Part shown: piece after piece, positions 47,801-61,100 of the stretch
How positions within the stretch are numbered: the first letter of the stretch is position 1
How the letters are laid out: every line of letters begins with the position of its first letter
Assembly (NCBI GenBank): GCA_023079485.1
Contig: CM041092.1
Location: 15,079,127 to 15,143,126, forward strand
Length of the DNA: 64,000 nucleotides
Direction: 5' to 3'
DNA from: Archilochus colubris
Taxonomy: Eukaryota > Chordata > Aves > Apodiformes > Trochilidae
Position numbers and translations under genes: made by a program
The notes under the pieces: generated by a model
Told to the model about the DNA's origin: nothing
The model's input: the letters and a program-made list of their open reading frames with translations, nothing else
Databases searched by the model: none

Positions 47801-50800
47801 AGCTTACTGCTGTGTGTAAGCGTTATGATGGTGCAGAGTTGATTTTGCAAAATGTATGAACCTTGATGCATTCAAGGAGACTGAAGGCTCTTGTTCTAGA
47901 GGAGTCCTCCATAATGTGGCTGGTTACTGCAGCCTGAGTCAGCCAGATGCAGGAGGCTAAGCAGAGGCAGGTGGATTCAAGGGAGCTCAGATGACCTGAC
48001 CCTGAATATCCATATTATCTAATCCAGACATGAAGCAATGAGATTAAGGGTGCTCAGCTCTCCCCTTAAATCCCAACTGTGTTCCTTTGATGAAGCTTTA
48101 GAAGACAGGATTATCTCTAAATAAGTTTGTTCAGCAAATTGTATACCGGGATTCTGTTGTCCTGAAAGGACCTCAGGTTAACATGTACATCTTAAGTGGT
48201 AGCAATAGCATTTGATAAAGTGGCTCAGGTTTAGAATTAGATTAATCATTTTTAGGAAGCAGAGTGTGACCTTTGCTCCTGCAGTCTTAGGGTTCTTTCA
48301 AACCTTGGTCCCTCTGAAGCTGTTCACTCACTAGGAGCAACTTTTTCCCCATGAGTAAATAGCTCATTACTGCCTGACTTTTCTCAAGGGCAAGTTGGAG
48401 ACTACTATTGCCTCTTACGTGCCTAGGCTCACATGTGTTTTGGCACGTACACCTCTTTGATATGAAAAGTTACTGGGTTGAGAAAATGCAAATCACTTCT
48501 GCAGAAGTGCTGATTCTGGTTGTATGGGAGGAAAAAAGACGCACCCAAATCTTTCCTCAAAGTCCTGAGTTTGAGGAGTGTCCAACCTCTGCCATGCTTG
48601 GTAATCACAGTGCCTGGTGCCAAGCAAAGATTGGATTGTTTTTTTAGGAGGTAACCAGGTGATATGGTTAGCTGGTGGTATGTTTGGTGCTGTGGGGAAA
48701 CAGCTGCATTTCCCCCACCCTGCTGGGTGCTTTGAGGTGGGAGCATTGTCTGGGTAGGTATCCAGAGGCAGTTGTCTCTCCTAGGTTTCTGCATAGGGTC
48801 AGCTTTGCTTAATCTGCATAGCCCAAGATAAATGGCAAGTCAGATACACAGTTCAGGGTTAATGCCTGAGGTCGTCTCAGTCTGGGCAGCTGCAGTGCAT
48901 GAGCTTTTATGTGAAAAGGCAATTTTTGGAGTGAGGCAGGTGAGGTAATTACCATAATCCTTTCCCGCTCAGATTTCACTAAACAGCTCCAACCTTTGCA
49001 GAGCTGAAAAGAGAAAGAAACTTGACTACCCTCCCTCCCTTTACACTTTAACTTGTATGTGCAGAGATAATAATGTGCCAAATAAAGTGGAATTATTTAT
49101 GTGGCACTAAGAGCATGGTCAGTGTCAGAGCAAGGGGCTTGCACCTAAATATCTATTCAATGTGGCTTTATGGCTGTCCTTGCCATAGTTACAAGGACTT
49201 CCTTCCATCTGCTGGCTTGTTGTTAACAGTCATTCTGTCAAAGATGAGATTTTTATGATCCCTTTTTTAATAGATGGGTACTGCTGGATAGAGTGATAAA
49301 CTATTTCCTCAAGGTCTCTTAAGGAGGATGAAGCAGGTTAGGAGGGCTTGAATCCAATTTTCTTGAATTCCAGTTCATGAACTTGGCCCTGAGACTGTTT
49401 ATGGGACCTTCCTGATGTCAGGATTGACTTCCCTGAAGTTAGCTATATTGCACCAGCATCAACTGCCTTTAACAGATCATGGCCAGGGCCATGTAAGCTG
49501 CTTCCAAGGACTTGACTGCAAAACACAGTGTACAAAAACCGGAGTGAGGGCAGGAACAAAGTATTGAAAGCAAAGCTCTTTGGCCTCACAGTCAGTAACA
49601 AAATGGTCATTGGGACTTTCTTAACCTGCCAGAATCCATCTTTGTCTTAATCTAATTCAGACTCTTTCATTTGTGTTTCCCCTTTCTTTTTGATGACATT
49701 TGTTTTGATGAAGAAACATGCCAGAGCCTGTGACTTCCGTGATAGATCTACTCACAGTCCCTCACACTGAGAAAACACAACTGACTCCATCTCAAAGAAA
49801 TCAAAGATGAGGACAGTAGTATCAAATATTTAAATTATCTTCAGTGGGGGAGGGGAGGCGGGTGTAGAGGTATTTCTGAGTAGTGGTGTATTTTGTTTTC
49901 TTTAATCATATCCTCAGAAAAGAGAAGGTACGGGATGGCTGTGAGCAAAAGTCAAGGGCCCTAAAGCTGGTGGCACCACAAGCAGTAGCATATGTAGACC
50001 ACATAGACTGGTAGTGGTGTTGTCCTAGCTGTAGCAGCCTAAAGACATACAAAAGGCAAGCTTTGTGGGGAATGGTAGCCTCTCATTACGCTGATGGCCA
50101 AGCTTTCAGGTACACGAGTTGAAGTCTGAAGCAGAATCAGCAGTCTTCAATGCTACATACAGTTTGAGATCAAGTACTCCAAGCTTAATGAGGTAGGTTG
50201 ATCAGGTAGGTTGTTGGAGAGAAAGGTAATTCACCTCTGCATATGAGAGGGGTGTTACTAAAAACCCTAAAATTAAGGAAATTACCTTCTGTGGGGAAAA
50301 GCGAGAGAATTTACTATCTGTTGAACATGGCATTACCTGGGAAGAAGCAGAATAAAACTACAGCAGGCAAGAAAGCTAATCTCCCTGTTGAAACCAGGTT
50401 TTCAAGTGTCTAGCAGAGTTCTAAATGCTTGTTTCCAAGTTCACCACCTGAAGATGTTTTATGGGTCTTTTTTTTTTTTGAGGACTGTGGTTGAGAGGTC
50501 AGAGGCTACCCAGATAAAGGGATCTGCTCTTTCACAGCATCAGTAGCTAACTTGTGGGACTATATTTCAAAGGATGCTGTGAATACTCAAAGTTCTTGAG
50601 TGCTCAAGGGGAGACTGGGGGGGCTACTGGGGGTTAAAATCCCCTCAAATGGTCTTCATCTCCACTCTCCACTCACTTTTGTCTAGTGTATAAGATGAGT
50701 CTATGTAGACCCATGGTCTGAGCTGGTACAGTTGTTCCTGGTTATTTTGAGAGATGCTGGTGGTAGGACCACTTGAAGGTGTTCACCAAATACCTTAGAA

Positions 50801-51049
50801 GATTGTAGTTCATCTGAGTACTTTGGGAAATAGCCATGGGAGGATGGACAGAGCTGCAGTCTGTGAAATGAGGGGTGACAGGGGTTGTGTGGATAGGTCT
50901 CTCTGTAGCATTGTTAGGAAGATAAGTGTTACCAAAATAATATTGCTGTGGGTAATTTAGGAATGTGTCTTATTATCGAGGAATACACATCGGCAAGCAT
51001 GTTGTATTAATAAGGTAAACCATATTCCTGGGTGTGATAACCCAGATTT

Positions 51050-52110
51050 TTTATTAAATAGTAACAGCACCAGCAAATGGAGGTTCTATTTTGGGTTTTG
51101 TTTTGGTAACTAGTGTTGATGTTGTAACATCAGCGGGGTCTGGAAGAATCTTGGACGTAATGCTCATAAAATGAATTCCTTTTAAATCAAATGGAAGCCT
51201 AAACAAAAGTAAGTCTGGAACTAGGAGGCTTGTCTCTGAAAGGGCAAACTTTGAAAAATGAAAAAACCTGGTGGGTGAAGTCATCTGGGTAGAGAAGAAC
51301 GAGAACCTGAGTGCAGAGGATGCAGAGCCTGTTTGTAATTCAGAGGTGCAGAAACTATCTGGGCCGGGGTTCCCAAGCAAAGGAGGAAAACACATCAGGA
51401 AAGGGCTCCTTGCTGAAGCTGTTGAGTAGCCACCTTAAAAAGGATGGTTGGGATTAAGCAGAGTCTGTAAGGAATGGAAAAAAAGACTAATCGGCAAAAA
51501 AGCAATGTCTTAGAGGTCAGGAGGGGTAGGGATGAAATGAGAACTGCCAAAAGTCGTGCTGTGTTAGGCCTGGCAAAGGAAATTAAAACAAATAGCAACA
51601 GGTTTCTCAGCTATATAAATAAAAAGAGACTTGAAGCTGCTCTGCAGTGAGGACCAACTGGAGATTAAAGATGATCTAGGTATGGCTTCAATATTAACCA
51701 AATTTTGCTTCAGGAAACCTTGGAAACTGAGGTGAAAAACCAAATGGCAAAGAACTAAATTGGTTGAAATCAGGTGGAGGGCAACGACCAGAAAGGCTGT
51801 CCCCAGTTTTTGAAGGGACTAGGAAAAAAAAATCTCTGTGTCATGTTTGAAGATTTTTAGGTCATGGTAGTAAATAGGAGACACAGGGACCCAGTATTTC
51901 AGATTTCCAGAGGTGAAGTGATTCAGACAAATACACTTCCATTAATCCAGCCTCAGCTATGGATGACACTGGCAGATCTGGAGGACAGAGTAATAAAAGG
52001 ACTTGAAGGGAAATGCCAAGTAGATCAATCAAAGGTGGGTCACGCCAGGCTGAGCCAATACTGTTGTCTGATACACTATAATTTTCTGAAAAAAGTTACC
52101 TAGTCTATGT
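51050..52110 (+). mobile_element. Ancient internal CR1-like fragment (ORF2 upstream of and into reverse transcriptase)
   Basis: Several blocks match the 5' half of the reverse transcriptase region of amniote CR1-type LINEs: 'tggaattaa'-like linkers, 'gcaatgtcttagaggtcagg', 'aggaaattaaaacaaatag'-type sequence with 'ggtttctcagctatataaat', and 'ggtgggtcacgccaggctg', the counterpart of the conserved 'GFTKGRSCLTNL' stretch. The frame is interrupted many times. No 3' CR1 tail follows, so this is a remnant with both ends lost. Its exact subfamily is not determinable here, and both boundaries are uncertain by 100 bp or more. Confidence 0.65.
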
Positions 52111-55100
52111 GATCTCCCCTGGAGGAGCAGATGCAAATGCATGTGAGAAAATACTCCTTGAAACAGGGACAAAGGGAGTCTGTTTAAGAAGTGGTGAGGG
52201 ACTGACAGACGTGTGTGAAGGTGGTGGGATTTGGCTGTAGAGGACCTTGGAGATAAGAAGTGAGGTGCACCTGGCTGTGGATTTGCAGTGATGGCCCTGT
52301 TAGAAGCTGTGGGTGTGAAGGTGTTGGATACTTGTGATTGCTCCATGTTCTGTTCATTGTCATGGATGGAGAAAGCTCAGGAAAGCTCTCTAGCATAAGT
52401 GCTGTGGAGGGGTGATGGGGTCAGGGATGGGGTAAAACTGAGTAGCATGAGTGCTGGAATGGGTAGTGAGAGAAGGCTTCAGTGAAAGGGACTTCTGCTA
52501 GCAAGATCTGTCATCATACAATTAATTTACATCATTGTAAAACATACAATGTATGTTTTAATTGATCCCCGAGTTAGGGTGGACTGCCATTTGGGTCCTG
52601 CTTTGCAAAAACCACATGGCTCACTCTACATCCAGGGAGAAGTGTCCCACAGAGAGAGGGAAGCATTAACCATCTGTAAAAGCAGCTGGCAAACCCTGAG
52701 CTGCAGTCATGAGATTGAAAAAATGGATGGGGGCAGGCACAGCTGCAGGGACAAGCTCCAGGGGAGTGGGAGCATGTGCTTTGGGGAGGGCTTGGCAGGG
52801 GAGGACTTGGCTGCTCCCTCAAAATACAGGAGAGAAACAACGACAGAGAGGGGAAAAAGCATTGTGAGCTACAGAAGAGTTGTCAACACAAGGAGAGCAT
52901 TGCCATACCATAGCTTGGCCCTTATAGTATCCCATGCAGAAAACATGGCATCTTCTGCTGCCTAAAGGACTGTCCTGCTAGGACATACTCTCCAGGTGAA
53001 ACCTCAAGAGCAGGGCAGATCCTCTTCTCCCAAGGAGGTGGTATGATGTGGATGATGGCAAGTCCCATGTCCAGTGGCTCAGGGGGACCTTGCACAGATC
53101 CCAGGAAGGATTTATTTCTTTCCTTAAAAAGGAATGTTAAATTTGTTTTAGTTCTGTTCATGGACCCAGCAGGTTTTGTCAGTGCACAGAGAAACCCAGT
53201 GCTGACCTTGCTAGGCTAATGTTCCCGCACCTTAGCAAAAGGTTCTCCCATGAATTCTTGTCATGGGAGAGTGGTTGTTAAAGATCCATATTTATCTACC
53301 AAATTCAAAATGAAATTGTGCTCTCATAGTGTGGAGTCTGCAGAAGCAGTTGGATATAGGCTAAGGCAGTGTTCTTGTCTCACAGCAAGTTACTGTACTG
53401 AGTTTCCAAAGGGAATAGAGAGATGTCTTGCTATCTTTGTTAATACTGTTTTCTAGGTGCAGAACTTCAGCCTGCCTGCCTGTTTTCTTTTTTAAAGTAG
53501 ATATATTTAATTGTAGTGAACTAAGCAGCATGACATACTCTGACCTAAAGCGAGTTTTTGTGTATTTATTTACTGAGATTTTATTGCTCAGCATTTCAGG
53601 GTAACAGAAGTGTCCTGTGTTTGTTTTCTTTAGGCTCCACAGTTTGCCCTGCAGCCAAGTCAAATTACTGCAGCTTTTTGGGTAACTGAAATGAAGAAAT
53701 CTGTACTTTGTGACCTTAAACTTTTGGTGAAAGAGGATTGGGAGATTGGAGAAATGGCAAGTGCACAGAAAGCGAATATTCGCAATGGAAAAAATGGGGG
53801 AAGACTTATGCAATCCCAGTAACTAGATAATGTGGTAAAGTTAGGAAGCCCTTGATACACAATCAGTTGCTGAGGAGGAGGTATCAGGTATGTAGTCCTA
53901 GGCCAACAGCCCTGACAGGAACAGGGAAGAGGATAGCTGGCATCTCTGATACTTTATTTGCAAGTGAAACAGAAGCTGGCAGGAGAGAAATTGAGAAGTG
54001 TCACATGCCTTTAAGATCTCCAGAAGGCTCTTCCCCAGCTTCTAGTGGTCCTTTGTATATACTGTAGAGTGATTTATTCATGTGGCTCAGTAAGGGCTGG
54101 ATTCCTTGCATTTGCTTATCCCCACCTCTGAGTTCCCCTAGGGTGGGTGTGCTGCCTTTGGGGCAGTGGAGCAAGATGCACTTCAGACTGTTTATGAATC
54201 ATTCTACAGTTTCATTCTGGGAATGTCCCAGGGAGGCTGATGGCTGTTTTGGTGCCAAATAGTCATCAACCTTCTGCCATTTTCCAGTTAATTTGTCTGG
54301 ATGACTTCTCTGATGACTTCTCACATTTTCCACCACCTGATGCTCCATGAAGAGTTTGTTCCTTTGTCCATCTCTGGGGCTGTTTTGTTGTATGAATGCT
54401 GGCTTTTTTCCTGTATGATTTAAGGATTTATGTTAACCTCATCAGTCATGGCAACTGATCAAGGCCACTTTTGTAAGGAGTTATCACCTAGAGACCTCTG
54501 ACCCATGCTCACCAGCTCCACAGTAGCAGGTCTGATCTAAGCCCTGCCCTTTTCTTTGGCAGAGATACTTGATTTAGGGGTCAGCCCATGCAATGTCAGG
54601 TCTTCTCCTCGGTGCATCCATCTCTGGTGCTGCTGGGTTAATTTTTCACAGCTCTGAGGCCAGAAGGATAATGCCCCATCTGCAGGCCTGAGTCCTGGTC
54701 CAGTTCAGACCACAGGTTTTTGCTCTTTTGACTAGATTGCTACAAGAAAACTGTAACAGTTTTAACTTTAATATCACTCAACAGGAGATGCCATAACCCT
54801 TTTGCAAACTGTGCCAGTGGCTAATTGTTTGGATTGTCCAGGTTTGCCTCTTCAGTTCCTTTCTCGTCTTCATATACTTATATACAGCTGAAGTAAAATT
54901 TACCCTGGTTGCTCTTTTTCCTTTCTAGTATCTTACCTGACAAATGTATCCTGATTTCTTCTGTGGTGCTCCATTACAGTTGTGTTTAGGAATGAGCAAG
55001 AAGCTTGTGGGGAATTTTCTCTACAGGTTTTATTTACTTTTGCTTTTCATTATTGATTAGCCGTTTCCATTCTCCTCTTCTCTTACACTCCTTTAATAAT

Positions 55101-58100
55101 AAATATTTGTGCTGCCCCATCAATTTACACAGTATTCTGCAGCCCTCAAAAGAAGCAAGGGTAGGTGCTCCACCTATCTCTAATCTTTCCATGCAACCCC
55201 TTTTTTTCTGTGAAGGTACTGGGAGTAGAGATGATACAGCTTTGCTGGGGAGGACCCAAATACAGGAGGTGCAGAGTGTATTTTGTTCCTTTGGAGCTTT
55301 CTGAGGTTGGAAGAACTTCCTACTTCTCCTTCAAAGAGAGAGGATGACATACCTGCTGCTGCTAGTGCATACTGAGGGTGGAACTACTCTGGTAATTTGC
55401 TTTGCATGTCCAGAAGAGGTGGCCTGTGCAGTGCCTTATGCAAGTCTGGTCTGTGTAAAAACCCACTGACCTTTTGTTCATCTGTTGCATGATGAAACCA
55501 GTGACAAACTTTGCAGGGCTGGCTCAGCCCACTGCATGGGGTCCTCCTCTTCTGGGGTGGAGGGCCCAGGCTGTTCCAGTGAAACAGGATCTGCCAATTC
55601 TGCTGTCTCAGCTGCTCCAGTAAAGCCTGTCTTGGAATGCTCTCTCCTTGCAGAATTTGCATTACTGCTTCTGTGAGGTGTTAAATGCCATCGGTAACTC
55701 TTCACTGCTGACAGCAAACCTTTCCCTCCAGGGCTACTTGTTTGCTGCTCCTCCAGGCACACTTTCTAAGCTGTGTAGGAGGAACTTGTAGTGAAAAAAA
55801 GTCTGTAACTTGGATATCTCAGGTCTGGAAGAACTTGCTGAACAGATCTGTAGCTGTAAAGGGACCAGCCCAGTGAAGCCAGTCAAAATGAAAAAGGATT
55901 TTCTTACCCTAGTATTCAATAAGAAGAGTCAAATGGAAACATGATGGCAGCAAGCACATGTGGCTGTGGCTGTCCATCTTGAGGGCTGTTAAGTGAAAAC
56001 AGTGTTTATTTGTTTGCCAAGAGAAACACACTTTTACTTTTAACCCTTAGCAAGCCGTCCAGCTTTAGCCTGGCTGCCACCAGTAGGGTTTATTTAGCAA
56101 CGCAAAGCGCAGTGAGGCTGAGGGAGTGGTGCAAGAGAGGCTGCAGCTGGGCTTTGTGAAAGGCAGGGACAGGGCAAGGGAGAAAACAATCAGGAAAACA
56201 CTTGGTGCAGAGTTTTAGAGTGGAACTTGTGATGTGTAAATAGTGGTAAATAGTTGGTTAATCAATGCCAGATCGTCTTTTGGATATCCTCTTAATTACT
56301 TCAGCCTGTGCCAGACATTGATATCCTTGAAACCTGAAAAATCCCATTAGAAGGTGCTTTCTTTGGGGCTCAGCCAACATGCTTTGAAGGCTTTTGAGGA
56401 AAAGCAGCACATGACAAGAGCAAGAGCTGATGGGCTGGGGTGGTTGGGGCAGCAACACGAGTGGCACTGGAGGGGTCTCTCCCTATGTTGGGGTACCCCA
56501 TGCGGCTTGTCTGGAGCTTGCGATGAATCCCTCACTCTGGGGCGTTGTCCTGGCTCTCCAATTAGACAAGCAGCAGTAAGAACTGCTGCTGCAATTTTCC
56601 ATGTGCTTTGGCTTTGTTCCTGTGCCCTCAGCTTGTGCCGAGACCTTCTGTATTTGTGAAAAGGCCGGGCATTCTTCTTTCTCTTTAAAGAAGAGGTGTC
56701 CTGGCTCCCAGCCCCTCACAAGGGCTGTGGTTGATTTCAGAGACAGGATGGAGGTGTGCATGGCACACAGCAGGTGCACATTGCTTTCTGAAGGTGACCT
56801 CTTCATTTAAGGGGTCTTTAAAACCTGGCTTAACAGGGTATGAAGACCTGCACTGTGGAGTTTAGACCTGCACTGTGGACTGAGGTGGAGAGCTGTGATA
56901 CTGTGAAGAGAAGGAGGAATGAGAAACCTATTTTTCAGTTTCATTTAGCATCCCACAAAGTGATCAAGCAGCACATCTGGAGTAGCAGGGCACTGAATTA
57001 AACCATGAAAGTAACTTCTGTAGGAAGCTGGAAATGCCCTTGGTATAAATGGCTTCTAAATGGAAGTACAGAAATTCATAGAGGCATGATTGGCTATGAA
57101 ATATGAAGATCTATGTGCAGTCTCTGGCTTGGAGAGCCCCTACACCATTGGTTTCCAGAAGCAGAGGAAAAGATCAGTCCTTACTCTCTTCCTAACATCT
57201 GTTGTTGACCTCAGCTGTAGCTGCTGGTGTATCACAGACATCACAGCCTGGTGCTGGAGGAGCACACTGATGGCTTGGCAGGGAGACATGAAGAAGAGTC
57301 ATGTGCTGGAGCCTCAAAAAAGCTGTGTGCAGCTGGATGGGTCTGCTCTGCTACCTCAGCCTCTGTGGCTGTTGAAACTCTGTGTCATGGTCAGCTTGTG
57401 TTTTGGATTTGTGACTAGTTTGGTCTCTGCACAAGGAGACCACAGCCCACACCCTCTCTCACGTTGCTCTCATCTGCGTTGCCGCAGATGCCCTCTTCTG
57501 TCCCCTCTCCATGGGTCTCAGTTGAAGGGGGGTTTTGCCTAAGCCAAACCTCATGGGTTGTGAGGGCCCTGAGTGGAGGACACACTCTAATTACAGGTTT
57601 TGCTTTTTATGTACTGCAGTATATAAAATATCTGCTTTCCCCAACTTTGGAAATAGGGATGTTCTTGTGAGGATCACTTGGGTTTGTCTTCCCATGGGTG
57701 GAGCCCAACTGTGTTCAGTTGGAAGGCCTGAGGGATTTTTGATAGGAGAGATGTCCTCGGTTTTTGCATATCAGCCTTGGTAGAGCAAGGGAATAAGACA
57801 CAGAGAGGTTTAGAAATTGTGATTTATTTACTGCTTTCCTTCCAAAGAATTCAGAAAAGCTTGTCTTGTTAAAGATGGTGCTGTTTTCCTCTCCAGTGAA
57901 ACGAGTGCCCAAGTTACTTTCAAACCCTCAGCAACACCCACTAACAGTTTGGGATAGGCAGTGCAAAGCTTAATTAAATTTTGACCTTCTTTCACTTCAC
58001 TATTCAGATGTTTCTTCTTGTGGGTTTGAAGTCTTGTTGGACTGGGGCAGGAAGGACCAGGGGAGCTCATTCGGCTGCTGCTGGTACGCAGTGCTTTTTG

Positions 58101-61100
58101 CTCGCTTCAAGGGTGGCTTTTGTGTTTAAACATCTGAGAAAAGATACCAGGCAGTGAGGATAAAAGATGGTTGGACCGTGCACTGCAGCATGAAATCAAA
58201 CTGGAACACGGCATTGGGAAAGCTGACAAAGTGCTTTGAATATCTTACTCTTGTATGAAGGAGGACAAGCAGGACACTGAAGCCTGCTTCCATCGGAAGA
58301 GTTGAAAGCTGGAGGTTACAATGTGTGACACTGGCCTAACAGGACTCCCTTGTGGGTGGGGGGGCAAGAGAACAAGTAGCTGATGGTTAGGGCAGCACAT
58401 TTGGGTGAGGAATGTACCTGACAGATGTGAAAAGCAAGTGGTGTTAACTGAGAAGCTTGCTTCTGAGTGTCAGAAACAGATTGTGGGAACTGCTGCATCT
58501 TAGCTGTGACACGTGGTGGTGTGATGAGGCACCCCTATTCATCTGGCCACTAATCCTGAAGCTGCCATAGTGCTGGTTTCAGCAGGTTGTCCTATGAAGC
58601 AAAATGCATCTGATGTGCATTTGATGCTCGGTGAAAGTCAGGCTGCCCGCTGAGTGGTCACAGCCCCAGTCTGCAGCAAGAGAAATACTGTCTTGGGGCA
58701 GTGTTTTAAAGCCAGGATTCAGAGACACTGCTTGTACCTGCCCATGCCAAATCATGTCCTGAAATCTAGAAATAATATATCTGGTCATGGGGCCTTGGGA
58801 GAATGCTGCAGCCCAGTAACAGTGCCCCAACTGCTTCCCGCAGGAGGGACCAGTCCTTTTGTTCTCCCAGTGGCTGGGAAACCCTTGGGGTGGCTTAGTG
58901 GGAGAACAGCCAGCTTTGCAGTCAGTACTCCTCTCTTCCCAGCTACTGTGTGCCTGGCTTCTTCTTTCACAGGGAAAACACAAGCATCTTCGCTGGCAAA
59001 GGAGCTTGCAGGTAACCTCTGTCTGGGGGCATGAAGGAGCTTTGCACTTCTGCAGGGAATTTCAAGCACCCCATGCATGGAATGCCGACTTCCTGAGCTG
59101 GGCTTTTCTGTTGTTCAGGCCACCTGGAAGGATGTGCCAGAGGAGGCTTGCAGGGTCATTTTGAGTGGTAGCTGGCACTGGTGCAGCCTGTGCTGGGTGG
59201 ATGGAGGGGGACGTGGGGGCTGTGTTTTGATTTTGCTTTTCCTGTTTGTTTTAACTTGGCAAAGGGAAAGCTTTAGAGACTGCAGGGGCAGCAAGAGCCT
59301 TTTTCTTTTCTTTCTTTCTTTCCTCCCTGGCATGTTCTGAGACACCTTCCGCCAGTAACTTTTTTTTTTCCATTGTGGGCAGAGGGACAGTGGGAGGAGA
59401 GGACTGGTGCCTTGAAGTACTGCAGCCTTGGAGGACATAAAACCAGAATAGTTAGGAATGGGTTTTGTTGTCCAGGGGGGTAGACTTACCTAAAAGCAGC
59501 CCTTAGTGTGTAACCAGCTGTCACAAGTGCTTGTATTCCTGCTTCAGGTGGCATTTCAGTGGAAACAAAAATTAAGAAGGAAAAAAAAACCCTCCACAAA
59601 ACAACCAACCCCAAATGCATAGAAACCTCTCCCCAAAGCCTATTTAGAAAATGGAGATAAAGAAGCAATAAAGTCAAGTGCTCAATTAAGCCAGATGTAC
59701 GTGCTTCAAAGCACTGACAGATGTGGCAACAGTGACTCTAATGAAGTGACTCAGTCTCACTGACCCAGGGGGAAGGAGGTAGATGCAGGTGCAGGTGTCC
59801 GTGCCCGTTGCTTTCTGAGGATAATGGTGCAGCAGCGCTTTTGTTCTGGGGGCTGATGGAAGCCCCTAGAGGGGATGTGGGTGCTCAGGGCTGATGTTTG
59901 CCACTGTACCCTTGGCTTTTGCCTCCATGTCCCTGTGATAGCTCTGGTTACCGTGCTTTGGAGTTGCAGTGGTCTCACTGGAAGCAGTGAGGGTGGGTTA
60001 ATTTTAGCACTTCGGGCAATTAATCTAATGACAGCCTCCCACCTTAGTGCTCCTGGGAGTTTGTGGCTGCCTACTTGATATGCACTTTCTCCAGACCTTG
60101 TGGGAGGGCCTGAGGATTTACATGCCCTTAAATGGCTGCCACATTTTGTTTTGCAAATCTAGGGGTTCAGAAATGCAGCAGAAAGCTGTGAGAAGTTGGA
60201 TAATGGGCAGGTAAAACCTGTTATTCACGTGCAGCTCACCACCTGCAATGCACGGAGGTTCACCTGGGCCGGGCTCTCAGACCATATGCAGGGTTGGTTT
60301 GGAGAAGAACATAAACATCAACATGTAACAGGCCAGCTGAAGCTGTTCAGCATTTTGGGGTGAACTCCATGCTCCACTAATCATTCTTGAAACCTGAGGT
60401 TTCTGTGGAATTTGCTTGCAGAAGCTCAGTGTTTTAACTGTTTGGCTTGTTAAAACAGGCATGGGTGTTTTGATCTAGCTTGGGGACCACCTCCCCACCA
60501 CATACCACCAGTCTTTTGCTACAAGCCCAGGTATCTTCCAAGCCTTTAGGTGACAACCAGATCCTCACACCAGGAAAGGGGTGCTGTGTAGATCATGTGC
60601 ACAACAAACACACCAGGGCACTTGGTGTGGAAGTGTGCGTCTGGGTGTATGTGAAATGCTTCAGGGAGCTGTTTGGGTGGCAATCTGACTGTTGCACATC
60701 TGAACGTCCCTTTCAGTCGTTCAGTTGGCTCATCACATCTGCCTCCATCACCCCATGTTTTGTGGTGGTCTGTTTTTAAACTTTGTAATGCCTCCCTCCT
60801 CCTTGGGAATGCAGCCAACTGATGTTCCCTTTTCATTTCTCCCTCTCTTTGCCACAGTTTTATGACTCTCTCTTCCGACCTTTAGCTCAGCGGGAGCCTG
60901 CATGCTCCTGAGGTTGAATCTTGGGCAACTTCATGGGTGGTCCAAAACAAAGAGTCGTTTGCAAACAAACTAAAATCCAGCCCCTTTTTCTATAAAGGCA
61001 AAAACCCAAAGCAATGACACAGCAGAGCAAATCAGCAGGCTGCCTTGCATTGTTTCCCTCCCACCTGTGTGGGTGGAAACTTCCCATTCTAAAGGCCAAG

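Larger units (their letters stand above)
41491..51049. other. IGFBP2: Intron 1 sequence, no exon recognised
   Basis: It contains the CpG patch at 44.5 kb and a possible MIR-like remnant at 47.7 kb. No IGFBP2 exon, RNA gene or intact transposon is recognised. Confidence 0.6.
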
